DNA of 57,729 nucleotides from Chitinophagaceae bacterium (lineage in GTDB: Bacteria > Bacteroidota > Bacteroidia > Chitinophagales > Chitinophagaceae). The translations under genes and the position numbers were made by a program. Each line of letters begins with the position of its first letter. Position 1 is the first letter of the stretch. The notes beneath the pieces were generated by a model. The model did no database searches, was not told where the DNA came from, and was given only the letters and a program-made list of their open reading frames with translations. This document shows, piece after piece, positions 35,184 to 44,957 of this stretch. The stretch spans positions 1 through 57,729 of the forward strand of contig JAICGN010000016.1 in assembly GCA_025923075.1 (NCBI GenBank), read 5' to 3'.

Positions 35184-35852
35184 TTAGTTTACATTCTTTA
35201 ATTCAGGCTTTTTCTCAACAGTCAAATCAACGACACCCCCGGTTACTGCATATTTCATTGCTTCACCAGAAGAAATTTTATCGATCTTTTTCACTTTCTC
35301 CCTCGGCAAAATATAAAGCTGACCGGCAAAATTATATGCCTGTGGCACATAAACTGCAACCTTATCTGCACCCAAATCAAACTTGTGCATTTCTTCATCG
35401 GTTAGAAATCCAACGATCCAGACATCTTCAGCAAAAACATTTGCCAGCACCGCTTTGTTGAATCTTTTTTTATCGCCGGCAAAAGCTTCAAAAAAATCAC
35501 GGGTGCTGGTATAAATAAATTTGATACCTGGCGTTTTTTCAAGCCACCGATCAAACAGGTTAAAAACTTTTGATTGGATAAAAAAAGAACTAAGATACCC
35601 TATGATGATTATCGCCGCTAAAATGATCAAAAAGCCAAGGCCGTAGTTTTTAACCTCGTACCGGAGAATATTTCCCTGTGCGTCCCGGACTGCCTCACGA
35701 AATATTGGAACCCAACCATCTACAGTCGAAATCACCCAGTAAATAGCATAAAAGGTGATTGCCAGGGGAGCCATAACCAGCAAGCCCTGCAAAAAATATT
35801 GAATGACTTTTTTCCATTTGAAAGGTTCTCTTGGAAGATAGCTTCTGAGCAT
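35184..35852 (-). CDS. DUF502 family membrane protein
   Basis: The 222-residue protein has two membrane helices (LQGLLVMAPLAITFYAIYWV near 23-42 and LGFLIILAAIIIIGYLSSFF near 72-91) and a C-terminal soluble domain with the family features TPGIKFIYTSTRDFFEAF and VAVYVPQAYNFAGQLYILPR. DUF502 proteins are widespread, of unknown function. The gene lies 38 bases downstream of the phospholipase-like gene's upstream side and is divergent from the TetR gene, with whose promoter region its own start is close. Confidence 0.9.
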   Translation of the reverse strand: MLRSYLPREPFKWKKVIQYFLQGLLVMAPLAITFYAIYWVISTVDGWVPIFREAVRDAQGNILRYEVKNYGLGFLIILAAIIIIGYLSSFFIQSKVFNLFDRWLEKTPGIKFIYTSTRDFFEAFAGDKKRFNKAVLANVFAEDVWIVGFLTDEEMHKFDLGADKVAVYVPQAYNFAGQLYILPREKVKKIDKISSGEAMKYAVTGGVVDLTVEKKPELKNVN

Positions 35853-35923
35853 AAGAATAGTTTCTCCGGGTCAAATTTAGCACAAAGAAAAATGGAGGAA
35901 TGGTAAAATATCTGGATGGAAAC

Positions 35924-35954
35924 TTTGGCAACGCATAAAGTTTCCTTAGTTTTG
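35924..35954 (+). promoter_or_regulatory. Bacteroidota-type promoter of the tetR-efflux operon
   Basis: TTTG at 35924-35927, a 19-base spacer, and TAGTTTTG at 35947-35954 match the Bacteroidota consensus TTTG-N19-TAnnTTTG exactly. Transcription would start near 35960, about 25 bases before the ATG at 35985. This supports that ATG and excludes the upstream in-frame ATG at 35916. Confidence 0.7.
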
Positions 35955-35984
35955 TCGCCCTCCGATCTATCGGGATTGAAGATT

Positions 35985-36599
35985 ATGGAAATACAAGAAA
36001 GAATAAGGCAAAAAGCGGATGAATTGTTCCGGCGCTATGGTATCCGCTCTGTGACGATGGATGAGATTGCGACACAGCTTGGCATGTCAAAAAAAACAAT
36101 CTACCAGTATTATACGGATAAAGATCAGCTGGTGGATGCAGTTGCCATGGATGAAATTCATTATTCCCAGGAATGCTGTATGAAAGACGCCGCTGTGTCA
36201 GCAAATGCAATTGAAGAGATATTCCGCGTGATGGAATTTGTAGAAGTGATGTTCAGGAATATGAACCCTTCCATGTTGCATGACCTGGAAAAATATCATC
36301 CCGGAGGGTTTAAAAAATTCCTTGAGCATAAAAACAAATTTCTCTATGAAATGATAAAGAAGAATATAGAAAGAGGAATAAATGAGGGGTTATACAGGCC
36401 TGAGATTGATATCGAGATCATGACCCGCTACAGACTTGAAAGTTTGATGCTTGGATTTAATACTGAATTGTTCCCGTCTTCCAAATTCAATCTTGTAAAA
36501 CTTCAACAGGAAATACTGGAACATTTTTTATACGGGCTTGCCACTTTAAAAGGATACAAACTCATTTTAAAATATAAGCAACAACGATTAAACAAATGA
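35985..36599 (+). CDS. TetR/AcrR family transcriptional regulator
   Basis: The 204-residue regulator has an N-terminal helix-turn-helix (SVTMDEIATQLGMSKKTIYQ, residues 22-41, then YYTDKDQLVDAV) and a helical ligand-binding domain. It is the first gene of an operon with an RND efflux system: tolC starts 3 bases after its stop. By family habit it would repress its own operon and be released by a pump substrate. A frame extends to 35916, but the promoter lies inside that extension. Confidence 0.94.
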   Translation: MEIQERIRQKADELFRRYGIRSVTMDEIATQLGMSKKTIYQYYTDKDQLVDAVAMDEIHYSQECCMKDAAVSANAIEEIFRVMEFVEVMFRNMNPSMLHDLEKYHPGGFKKFLEHKNKFLYEMIKKNIERGINEGLYRPEIDIEIMTRYRLESLMLGFNTELFPSSKFNLVKLQQEILEHFLYGLATLKGYKLILKYKQQRLNK

Positions 36600-36602
36600 C
36601 CT

Positions 36603-38018
36603 ATGAGATATTTAACGAAAACTATTTTGATCGTCCTGATCATTGTAAACCTTTTCCGCGTAAATAGTAAAGCGCAGCAGCCGCAACAGCCGCAGGTTTA
36701 CGAGATCACTGCTAAAGATGCAGTGGCCATCGCATTTAAAAATGTAGCCGATCTTAAAAATGCACGGCTGGATTACAAAATTGCCGAGGCAAGAAATAAA
36801 GAGATCACCGGGCTTGCATTGCCGCAGGTAACAGGTTCTCTGCAGGGAAATCATTACCTGTCATTACCCCAGATCCAATTTCCTGACGGATCCGAAGTAC
36901 AGATTTATGATGTATTGCGGGCGGAAGGAGTAAAAGATGCATCCGGAAATCCGATTACCAAGGAAGGCGAATTTTCGTATCGCAACTTCAGTTTCTTAAC
37001 GCCCTGGAATTTGAATGGTGGCATCAGTGTAAATCAATTACTATTCGAGCCGCAGGTGTTTGTAGGGTTACAGGCAAGGGGTGAACTCCTGAATAGCAGC
37101 GGCCTCCAGCTTAAAGTGACTGAGGACAACGTAAAGGAAGCAGTTTATAAAAGTTATTACGCGGTATTGATCTCGCAAAAACAATTGCTGTATATCCAGG
37201 AAAGCATTAAGAGATTGGAAAAGCTTACCGCTGAGATGAACGAAATGTTTAAAAATGGCTTTGTTGAAAAATTAGATATCGATAAAACGACAGTGACATT
37301 GAATAATACAAAGATGACAGAAATTCAATTGCGCAATGTAGTAACGATCGGGATGGCCGTTTTAAAAAGGAATCTTGGCTTGACTCAGTCTGATAGTGTT
37401 GTTTTAAAAGATGTACTGAATGCTGATCTTATTAAAGCTGAAATATTAGACGACGATTTTAAATATGAGGACAGGAATGAAGTGAAGTTACTCAACAGCG
37501 CTGTAAAACTGCAGGGGTATGATATACGACGCTATAAACTTTCTTATTATCCTACTGTGTCTGCTTTTTATAATTTTCAACACAACGGTCAGCGGAATTC
37601 GGAAGGAAGTACTACACCCTGGTTTTGGTACAGCACTAATCTTATTGGTCTTTCTGTAAATGTTCCAATTTTTGATGGCTTTCAGAAAAAAAATAAGATC
37701 AAACAATCTGAATTCACATTAGAAAAAGTTCAGAATACACTTGATGAAACAAAAAGAGGAATTGACCTGGAAAGAGCGGTAGCAAAAAATACATTGATCA
37801 ATTCCATTCTGGCGATGGATGCGCAGGAAAAAAACATGGAACTGGCCCAACGAGTGTTTAATACGGTGAAGACGAAATATGCAAATGGGGTTGGATCAAG
37901 TATTGAAACATTGCAGGCCGATACCGATCTGCAGGAGGCGCAATCTAATTATTTCAGGGCATTGTATGATGCAGTCCTTGCCAAAATAGTTTATATGAGA
38001 TCACTTGGAAGATTGTAA
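36603..38018 (+). CDS. TolC family outer-membrane efflux protein
   Basis: The 471-residue protein has a signal peptide (MRYLTKTILIVLIIVNLFRV, cleavage near KAQQ) and two OEP repeats of long helices, for example AVAIAFKNVADLKNARLDYK, EAVYKSYYAVLISQKQLLYI, VFNTVKTKYANGVGSSIETL and QEAQSNYFRALYDAVLAKIV. It would form the outer-membrane duct of the tripartite pump encoded with the next two genes. It has no lipobox. Length is in the usual 420-490 range. Confidence 0.94.
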   Translation: MRYLTKTILIVLIIVNLFRVNSKAQQPQQPQVYEITAKDAVAIAFKNVADLKNARLDYKIAEARNKEITGLALPQVTGSLQGNHYLSLPQIQFPDGSEVQIYDVLRAEGVKDASGNPITKEGEFSYRNFSFLTPWNLNGGISVNQLLFEPQVFVGLQARGELLNSSGLQLKVTEDNVKEAVYKSYYAVLISQKQLLYIQESIKRLEKLTAEMNEMFKNGFVEKLDIDKTTVTLNNTKMTEIQLRNVVTIGMAVLKRNLGLTQSDSVVLKDVLNADLIKAEILDDDFKYEDRNEVKLLNSAVKLQGYDIRRYKLSYYPTVSAFYNFQHNGQRNSEGSTTPWFWYSTNLIGLSVNVPIFDGFQKKNKIKQSEFTLEKVQNTLDETKRGIDLERAVAKNTLINSILAMDAQEKNMELAQRVFNTVKTKYANGVGSSIETLQADTDLQEAQSNYFRALYDAVLAKIVYMRSLGRL

Positions 38019-38054
38019 CACACAGATAACTTATTTAAAATAAAACAGGAAACC

Positions 38055-39221
38055 ATGAATAAATTATTGATCATTTCTGCCATTGCCGGAGCAGTTGTCA
38101 TTACTGCCTGCAGTGGAGGGGCAAAAGATGCGAAAGGAGATTTGAATGATAAAAAGGTAAAACTTGAGAAGCTGAAAGCTGAAAAAACAAAAATTGAGAC
38201 TGAGATCCAGACGCTCCAGCAAGAAATTGCAAAGTTAGATCCGGCATCGGTTGCTGTTGCTCCAAAGCTTGTTGCCGTTACTGCAGTAAGCATTCAGCCA
38301 TTTGAGCATTATATCGATCTGCAGGGAAGAGTGGATGCGGATAATATTTCTTACCTGACACCCCGGGGAATGCCGGCACAGGTAAGGGCATTGTATATTA
38401 AGAAAGGTGACTATGTAAAGAAAGGCCAGGTGTTGATAAAACTCGATGATGCAGTGCTGTTAAGGCAACTGGAAGGATTGAGAACACAAAAAGCATACGC
38501 AGAAGATATTTATAAGCGTACAAAAAATCTATGGGACCAGGGTATCGGTACAGAAGTACAATTGAAAACTGCTGAGAACAACGTAAAGTCATTGAATGAT
38601 CAAATAAGCACGTTGACCGAAAGCTGGCAAATGACCAATGTAAGGTCTGAAGTCAACGGCTATGTTGAACAATTAAACCTTCGTGTTGGTGAAACTTTCA
38701 GTGGCTTTGCAGGAAACCAGCCACAAGTAATGATCGTGAATTCCTCGGCTTTAAAGGTAGTGACGGATGTGCCGGAAAATTATTTAGACAGGGTAAAAAA
38801 AGGTACGCCGGTAAATATCAAACTTCCTGATGTAAATCTTGAATTCAATAGTGTCATTTCCCTGATGAATCAAACCATTGGATTAAACAGCCGTTCAGTT
38901 TCAACAGAAGCAAAAATTCCATATAATTCAAATGTTCATATCAACCAGGTAGCACTGGTGCGGATAAAGGATTATGTTAAGGATAAGGCTATCGTTATCC
39001 CGCTTACCACACTGCAAACGGATGAAAATGGAAAATACGTTTATGTGCTGGCGACAGAGAACGGAAAGAAAGTAGCAAGAAAAAAACAAGTGGTGGTCGG
39101 TGAAATTTATGGGGAGCAAATAGAAGTGAGATCAGGTTTGAATGAGGGTGATCAGCTGATCACACAAGGTTACCAGAGTTTATACGAAGGGCAGGCCGTA
39201 ACAATTTCGGGCTCACTCTGA
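38055..39221 (+). CDS. RND efflux periplasmic adaptor (membrane fusion) lipoprotein
   Basis: The 388-residue protein has a lipoprotein signal with lipobox ITAC (Cys19), a charged coiled coil at about 30-68 (KKVKLEKLKAEKTKIETEIQ), a biotinyl-lipoyl-like domain (GMPAQVRALYIKKGDYVKKG, about 110-129), a hairpin and beta-barrel domains ending VRSGLNEGDQLITQGYQSL. It links the inner-membrane RND pump to TolC. It is in the same operon, 36 bases after tolC. The extra N-terminal coiled coil before the lipoyl domain is a common Bacteroidota variation. Confidence 0.94.
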   Translation: MNKLLIISAIAGAVVITACSGGAKDAKGDLNDKKVKLEKLKAEKTKIETEIQTLQQEIAKLDPASVAVAPKLVAVTAVSIQPFEHYIDLQGRVDADNISYLTPRGMPAQVRALYIKKGDYVKKGQVLIKLDDAVLLRQLEGLRTQKAYAEDIYKRTKNLWDQGIGTEVQLKTAENNVKSLNDQISTLTESWQMTNVRSEVNGYVEQLNLRVGETFSGFAGNQPQVMIVNSSALKVVTDVPENYLDRVKKGTPVNIKLPDVNLEFNSVISLMNQTIGLNSRSVSTEAKIPYNSNVHINQVALVRIKDYVKDKAIVIPLTTLQTDENGKYVYVLATENGKKVARKKQVVVGEIYGEQIEVRSGLNEGDQLITQGYQSLYEGQAVTISGSL

Positions 39222-39238
39222 AATTAAATAAGCTGAAC

Positions 39239-39259
39239 GGTCCTTCGACAAGCTCAGGT
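39239..39259. repeat. Short ggtccttcgacaagctcagg element
   Basis: The gap between the adaptor and pump genes holds ggtccttcgacaagctcagg, a sequence known as a scattered repeat in many bacterial genomes. I saw no second full copy in this window, so the repeat call rests on recognition. Confidence 0.35.
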
Positions 39260-39366
39260 GGCAATAGCAGCGTAATCAAAAGGTGAATCGTAAAGTGTAA
39301 GGACAAGCCTGCGAGACAACCGGAGTTAAAAGAAAATCATGAGCCGATTACATAAATTTTTTTTGT

Positions 39367-42300
39367 ATGAGCCTTAAAGAGAAAATCGCAAATAAATTCA
39401 AAGAGTTTAAGCCAACAAGTTGGGTGATCGATAATAAAACTGTCGCATATGTTGCTACCCTGGTTATTACACTTTGGGGGTTGAATATTTTTACAACATT
39501 GCCAAAGGAATCTTATCCTGATATTGTAATTCCACAGATCTATGTTTCCACTGTATACGCAGGTACATCACCAAAAGATATGGAAGAACTGGTCACAAGG
39601 CCAATTGAAAAACAAATCAGGGGGATCACCGGTGCAAGGATCAGGAGTATCAAAAGCACTTCGATCCAGGATTTCAGCAGCATCGTGGTAGAGTTTGAAA
39701 CAAGTGTGAAAGTTGATGAGGCAAAGCAAAAAGTAAAAGATGCAGTAGATAAAGCAATGACCGACCTGCCGACCGATCTTACAGTAGAGCCCAATGTGAT
39801 CGAAGTTGCTTTTTCAGATTTTCCTATCATGTTTGTGAATGTGAGTGGTAATTATGATCCTATTAAATTAAAAGATTATGCGGAGGATATCCAGGACAGG
39901 ATCGAGTCGCTCAGTGAGGTAAACAAAGCTGAAATTGTTGGCGCTCCGGAAAGAGAGATACAAATCAATGTCGATAAGCTGAAAATGGAATCAGCGGGTA
40001 TTTCTTTTAGTGATATTGCGCAGGCGATCGGTAGTGAAAATCTAGATATGAGTGCCGGTAATATTAAGATAGGAGAAATGCAGCCAACGATACAGGTAAA
40101 GGGCCTGTATAAGACAGCCTATGACATGCAGGATATGGTGGTGCAAAGCATTTACGGTGCGCCTGTGTACCTTAAGGATATAGCACAAGTGATAGATACA
40201 GTAAAAGATAAAGAAAGCTATTCACGTCTTGAAAATAAAAATGTAGTAACGCTGCAAATTGTAAAGAGAGCCGGAGAGAACCTGATCAATACATCAGATA
40301 AAGTAAAGGCCATAGTAGCTGAAATGAAATTGGGTGAGTTGCCAAAAGATCTTGATGTAGTGATAACCGGTGATCAAAGCGTGCAGACGAGGACTTCTTT
40401 TAACGATCTTATCAATACGATCGTTATCGGATTTATTCTTGTATTGATGGTGCTGATGTTTTTTATGGGAGTTAACAATGCATTTTTCGTGGCGCTCAGC
40501 GTCCCGCTGAGTGTATTTGTTGCCTTTATGTTCTTGCCAATCGCAGACACGATCATAGGGACAAACGTAACACTCAACTTTATTGTGTTGTTTGCATTAT
40601 TATTTGGCCTTGGGATCATAGTGGATGATGCAATTGTTGTAATTGAAAATACACACCGGATTTTTGGTAATGGAAAAATGCCGGTAGAACGGGCCGCAAA
40701 AATGGCCGCCGGGGAGGTCTTTGTGCCTGTGCTTTCCGGAACGGTGACAACGCTGGCTCCTTTTTTCCCCCTGTTATTCTGGCCGGGTATCATTGGCAAG
40801 TTTATGATCTACCTGCCAACGATCCTGATCCTCACATTAACTGCATCGTTGATCGTTGCATTCCTGATCAATCCGGTGTTTGCAGTTTCTTTTATGAAGC
40901 CGGAATACTATCCCGCTAAAGAACCTAAGGTCGCTTTATTCAAGAAACCTGCTTTCTGGTTTTTTGTTGTACTCGGGTTGTTGCTTCATTTAATGCAGTT
41001 CCACGGTCTTGCCAATTTTATCTTGGTAATGGTTGTGCTTGTTATCTTTAATCGGTTTGTATTAAGAGACGTTATTCACCGGTTCCAGGAAGGATTTCTT
41101 CCCCGTATCATGAATCGTTACGAAAATTCTTTACGCTGGGCATTAAAAGGTAAAAGACCAGGCTGGCTTGTCGCCTCTGTATTTGGACTCTTTATCATTT
41201 CAACAATTGCTCTTGGTGCAAATATTCTGACCGGACGAATCAAGACAGACTTTTTTCCACAGGGCGACCCTCCTATTATTTATGTTTATTTAAAAATGCC
41301 TGTTGGTACAAAAACGGAGACTACCGACAGTGTTGTCCGTGTGCTTGAAAACAAAGTGTTCAAGGTAATGGGAGAAAAAAATCCCATTGTTGAGTCCATT
41401 ATTTCAAATGTTGCCGTTGGTGCTACTGACCCATTTGGTGGAGAAAGGGGTACTCAACCGAATCTTGGGCGAATCCAAATCTCATTTGTTGAATATGAAA
41501 AAAGACATGGTGAAAAGACCGCGCCATATTTAGATAAGCTCAGAAAGGAAATAAAAGAAATTCCCGGTGCTGAAGTAAGTATTTCTCAGCCACAAAATGG
41601 TCCTGCCGCAGGGGCGCCAGTTAATATTGAAGTGGTAGGAGAAGAGTTTGATGATATTGTGAAGACTGCTGTCGATCTTAAAAGATTTCTTGATAGTGTA
41701 AATGTATTTGGTGTAGAAAAATTAAAGCTGGATGTGGATGTCAGTAAACCTGAATTGGCATTATCAATAGACCGAGAAAGAGCAAGAAGAGAAGGTTTAA
41801 GCACGGCGCAGATAGGCTCTGAATTACGGACTGCGTTGTTCGGTCGTGAAGCAAGCAAACTGAAATTAGGCGAAGATGAGTTCAAGATACAGGTGAGATA
41901 TACTGATCAGTTGAGAAATAGTCTGACTGACCTGCAGAACATGAAGATCACCTATCGTGATTTCAATACCGGGCAGGTGAGGCAGGTGCCGATCAGTGGT
42001 GTAGTAAAGTTTGATTACAACAGCTCATTAGGAGGAGTAAAAAGAAAGAACCTGAAAAGATTGATCACCATTTATTCTAACCTTATTTCTCCAAATATAG
42101 ATCCGAATAAAGTAAATCTTGACTTAGGTAAGGCGATTGCTGAATTCAAAAACAAACCGGATAATATTACTATCAGGCAAACCGGTCAGCAGGAAGAGCA
42201 GGCAGAGTCACTGGGGTTTCTCGGCACCGCGCTAATCATTGCGTTGGGGATGATCTTCGGTATTCTTGTTTTACAATTCAATTCGCTCAGCAAACCATTT

Positions 42301-42912
42301 ATTGTACTTAGTGAAATTTTCTTCAGTATTATCGGTGTGTTTCTTGGATTTGCCATCACGGGTATGGCTATGCCGCTGATCATGGTAATGGTGGGTATAG
42401 TCGGACTGGCAGGTATTGTGGTTAAGAATGCAATTCTCCTGATTGATTTTACCGATGAGCTGCGTAGTCGCGGTATGCGGACAAAAGAAGCGGCGGTAAA
42501 AGCGGGAAAGATCCGGATCATTCCGGTTTTACTGACAGCACTTGCTACTATACTTGGTTTGTTGCCGTTGGCTGTCGGGTTCAACATCAATTGGATCACT
42601 TTATTCCAAAATTTTGAGCCAAATATTTTCTTTGGCGGGGACAGCGTTGTGTTCTGGGGACCGCTTGCGTGGACCATCATTTATGGGTTGGCCTTTGCAT
42701 TCTTTATGACCCTGTTGCTGGTGCCAAGTATGTATATAATCGCCGAAAGGTTGAAGCGCCCCATGGAGAAATTTTATGGGACAAAATGGGTGGCCCTCCT
42801 GGGTTTTCTCGGGCCGTTCTTTTTCATTTTTGTCGGAATAATGTTTTTAGTAAGAAGGATTCAGGGTAAGCCTGTTTGGCTGGGAAAACTGAAGCAGCGA
42901 AATGTAAATTAG
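39367..42912 (+). CDS. RND efflux inner-membrane permease
   Basis: The 1181-residue pump has the RND layout: a first helix near 27-45, a periplasmic porter domain, helices 2-6 (about 350-510), and a repeat of the pattern in the second half ending with FILVLM-like and MVMVGIVGLAGIVVKNAILL helices. The proton-relay Asp pair is Asp420-Asp421 in GLGIIVDDAIVVIEN. It is about 130 residues longer than the usual 1020-1050; the extra sequence is a two-helix insert (about 517-570, KKPAFWFFVVLGLLLHLMQF and following) and C-terminal segments. HAE-1-like export of hydrophobic compounds is likely; the substrate is unknown. Confidence 0.95.
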   Translation: MSLKEKIANKFKEFKPTSWVIDNKTVAYVATLVITLWGLNIFTTLPKESYPDIVIPQIYVSTVYAGTSPKDMEELVTRPIEKQIRGITGARIRSIKSTSIQDFSSIVVEFETSVKVDEAKQKVKDAVDKAMTDLPTDLTVEPNVIEVAFSDFPIMFVNVSGNYDPIKLKDYAEDIQDRIESLSEVNKAEIVGAPEREIQINVDKLKMESAGISFSDIAQAIGSENLDMSAGNIKIGEMQPTIQVKGLYKTAYDMQDMVVQSIYGAPVYLKDIAQVIDTVKDKESYSRLENKNVVTLQIVKRAGENLINTSDKVKAIVAEMKLGELPKDLDVVITGDQSVQTRTSFNDLINTIVIGFILVLMVLMFFMGVNNAFFVALSVPLSVFVAFMFLPIADTIIGTNVTLNFIVLFALLFGLGIIVDDAIVVIENTHRIFGNGKMPVERAAKMAAGEVFVPVLSGTVTTLAPFFPLLFWPGIIGKFMIYLPTILILTLTASLIVAFLINPVFAVSFMKPEYYPAKEPKVALFKKPAFWFFVVLGLLLHLMQFHGLANFILVMVVLVIFNRFVLRDVIHRFQEGFLPRIMNRYENSLRWALKGKRPGWLVASVFGLFIISTIALGANILTGRIKTDFFPQGDPPIIYVYLKMPVGTKTETTDSVVRVLENKVFKVMGEKNPIVESIISNVAVGATDPFGGERGTQPNLGRIQISFVEYEKRHGEKTAPYLDKLRKEIKEIPGAEVSISQPQNGPAAGAPVNIEVVGEEFDDIVKTAVDLKRFLDSVNVFGVEKLKLDVDVSKPELALSIDRERARREGLSTAQIGSELRTALFGREASKLKLGEDEFKIQVRYTDQLRNSLTDLQNMKITYRDFNTGQVRQVPISGVVKFDYNSSLGGVKRKNLKRLITIYSNLISPNIDPNKVNLDLGKAIAEFKNKPDNITIRQTGQQEEQAESLGFLGTALIIALGMIFGILVLQFNSLSKPFIVLSEIFFSIIGVFLGFAITGMAMPLIMVMVGIVGLAGIVVKNAILLIDFTDELRSRGMRTKEAAVKAGKIRIIPVLLTALATILGLLPLAVGFNINWITLFQNFEPNIFFGGDSVVFWGPLAWTIIYGLAFAFFMTLLLVPSMYIIAERLKRPMEKFYGTKWVALLGFLGPFFFIFVGIMFLVRRIQGKPVWLGKLKQRNVN

Positions 42913-42941
42913 CGTTGTCTAGGTAACATAGTTGGTTTTAT

Positions 42942-42988
42942 CTCGCCTTAGGCGAGGGCCCGCCGGGTACTCTTACCGGGCAGGCAAG
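42942..42988. repeat. Two GC-rich palindromes after the RND gene
   Basis: ctcgccttaggcgag (42942-42956) is a near-perfect palindrome, and gcccg and cgggc arms follow around ccgggtactcttac. They resemble in style, but not in exact sequence, the palindromes of the left region. Confidence 0.55.
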
Positions 42989-43000
42989 GTGAAAATAAAA

Positions 43001-43053
43001 GCGACCCCTAAATTCATTCTGACTGCTTATGTATACTCGGGGGTCGTTTTTTT
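43001..43053. terminator. Bidirectional terminator between the efflux and glycan operons
   Basis: CGACCCC at 43002-43008 pairs with GGGGTCG at 43040-43046 and is followed by a seven-T run (43047-43053) for the plus strand. Read on the minus strand, the same stem is followed by cttttatttt, so it can end both converging operons. Confidence 0.7.
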
Positions 43054-43137
43054 ATGTCCCATCGCATCCTTCTGTCCACTTCTATTGTTATAGCATCGAT
43101 GTTTCTAAGGCGACCGGGTAAAAAGAGGCAAAGCGGC

Positions 43138-44952
43138 TTATTCATATTCCCTATAGGCCCCGAAGGTTGCCAACCTGTCTTCACCTAACTGAGACGGAAT
43201 AGGAGCGCAAGGAATATTCAGCTTTTCACAGATCTGCATCCACAAACCTGTGCGGGTATATGTTTGATGGACCTTCTGGAAAGTCGTTGATAATAATAAT
43301 TCTTTTGCCTTCAGGTATTCACCTTTATCAACAAGCAGTTGAACTTTTCGTTCTATGATCCATTCATCTTTCAGCGCTTCAACTTTTGACAGCCAGCTTT
43401 CCCGTTCGGCAAGAAATGAGGCGCCAAGTGCTCGTAACACCTTATCTCTTTCAATCAGAACTTGCGGATGAAGTTGCAACCATTTTTCTTCAATACCATC
43501 AAAAGCCTTTTTTGCTCCTGTCATATCGCCTTTTAGTTTCAGTAGCCTGGCAAGAAGAGCTTTTGCAATCCCTAAATCCGTTTGTGAAAGTATTTTTATC
43601 GATTCTTCCGCATTTCCCCGGCCTGCAAGCCAGCTGCCATAATAAAATTTCCAATTTTCTTTATTTTTTCCGGTTGACTGGCTGACTGCCAATTTAAAAG
43701 GTTCATCTAAATTTTCCATTCCAGATGGTGCCCAATTTGATTTATAAATGTCGGGGGCACGCAGGTTCATTATTTTTTTAGACATATAAATGTTCACCAG
43801 TGTTTCCCAATCCTTAACCTCTTCCTTTCTTGCCCAACTGAATAATTCAATTTCGTTAACGGATCGCAAAGCAGGAGATGGGGTCTTAATTTGTCGAATA
43901 TCCATTGCCTGATTCGTAGGAAACCAATATTCCACATGCCATCTTTTTTGATGAGATTGCAGTTCAAGTTTAATGGATTGATCGCCGATCGGCCCCCCCT
44001 GTATTTCAATATATGTTTGATGTTTTGCCGTGCTTAAAACAGACCATGCACTATCATCTGCAGTTCCATAGCTCCAGAGCTTTATTCCAGAGGCAATGTT
44101 CTGATCAGCTATATGATATAAACCAGTCCCCAACGATGGAGTGAAAGCACCAAACGCATTCACGTCTTTTGTCTTCCAGAAATAGCCAGTCATTTCTTTT
44201 ATAGCCGATTCGGTTTTTGGTCCTTGTTCTTCCCAATCGATCGTATCGATCTTTGATGAGTGAGACAGGACTTTTCCATTTGGAAAATCATATCGTGTAT
44301 CTGCCGCTGAAGGCAGGGCTGCATTTGACCATGACATCCAGGGATATGGGTTTTTGCCGGGATTATAAAAAACAACCCGCTGCGTTAAAAAATCATCATT
44401 GACACCAAGAGAATATTCTACTGACCATTGCATGCCGAATCTTAATTCTCTTTCGCCGCAAGTGACATAGATTCTCTCTTTTGTTTTGACAATCTTATAA
44501 AGAACAGGTTCATTTTGAGTGGGTGAGTGTGAAATAGGGAAACTGACCTCGATTCCACCTGCGATAAAATAAAACCTCGGTAAGATCCTTGTATAACGGA
44601 TGACATCGGGTACATACAATACTTCTTTGCCTGATGGTCTATGAATTAATGAGTACACTTTTCCGCCAAGGTCAGGGCAGATCGTCGCTTTCACATGATC
44701 ATTTTGTAAAACAATAAACCGGTATTTTTTTGCAACAGGCCTGGCAGATGTTTCAGCATAACTCATATATGGGTAAACGCCATTAGGATCAAATGCAGTC
44801 GGAACAGGACCTGCAGGTGTCAATAAATGTGTAAGAAGAGGCTCATCGTATTCATAAACGGCAAGCTTATCACTTGAAGATTGTGCTTTACCCTTAACAC
44901 TGAAAATATAAATGGCAACAATTACCAGTACTCTTATTCGCATTATTTTCAA
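43138..44952 (-). CDS. DUF5107 domain-containing secreted protein
   Basis: The 604-residue protein has a signal peptide (MKIMRIRVLVIVAIYIFSVKG, cleavage near KAQSS). A DUF5107 domain spans about residues 40-350 with ICPDLGGKVYSLIHRPSGKE, FIAGGIEVSFPISHSPTQNE and a galactose-mutarotase-like beta-sandwich pattern. The C-terminal part is helical and TPR-like (GNAEESIKILSQTDLGIAKA, GDMTGAKKAFDGIEEKW). DUF5107 proteins occur in glycan-utilisation loci and are thought to bind or process sugars, but no activity is certain. It is the last gene of the operon, 5 bases after the DUF4091 gene. Confidence 0.86.
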   Translation of the reverse strand: MKIMRIRVLVIVAIYIFSVKGKAQSSSDKLAVYEYDEPLLTHLLTPAGPVPTAFDPNGVYPYMSYAETSARPVAKKYRFIVLQNDHVKATICPDLGGKVYSLIHRPSGKEVLYVPDVIRYTRILPRFYFIAGGIEVSFPISHSPTQNEPVLYKIVKTKERIYVTCGERELRFGMQWSVEYSLGVNDDFLTQRVVFYNPGKNPYPWMSWSNAALPSAADTRYDFPNGKVLSHSSKIDTIDWEEQGPKTESAIKEMTGYFWKTKDVNAFGAFTPSLGTGLYHIADQNIASGIKLWSYGTADDSAWSVLSTAKHQTYIEIQGGPIGDQSIKLELQSHQKRWHVEYWFPTNQAMDIRQIKTPSPALRSVNEIELFSWARKEEVKDWETLVNIYMSKKIMNLRAPDIYKSNWAPSGMENLDEPFKLAVSQSTGKNKENWKFYYGSWLAGRGNAEESIKILSQTDLGIAKALLARLLKLKGDMTGAKKAFDGIEEKWLQLHPQVLIERDKVLRALGASFLAERESWLSKVEALKDEWIIERKVQLLVDKGEYLKAKELLLSTTFQKVHQTYTRTGLWMQICEKLNIPCAPIPSQLGEDRLATFGAYREYE

Positions 44953-44957
44953 ATGGA

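Noticed and set aside
35916-35984. Upstream ATG extension of the TetR regulator
   Set aside because: The promoter TTTG-N19-TAGTTTTG lies inside this extension, so it cannot be translated from that promoter.
42186-42680. 164-codon minus-strand frame opposite the RND gene
   Set aside because: It is antisense to a conserved membrane protein, and its Ser/Pro/Thr-rich composition is typical of a shadow frame.
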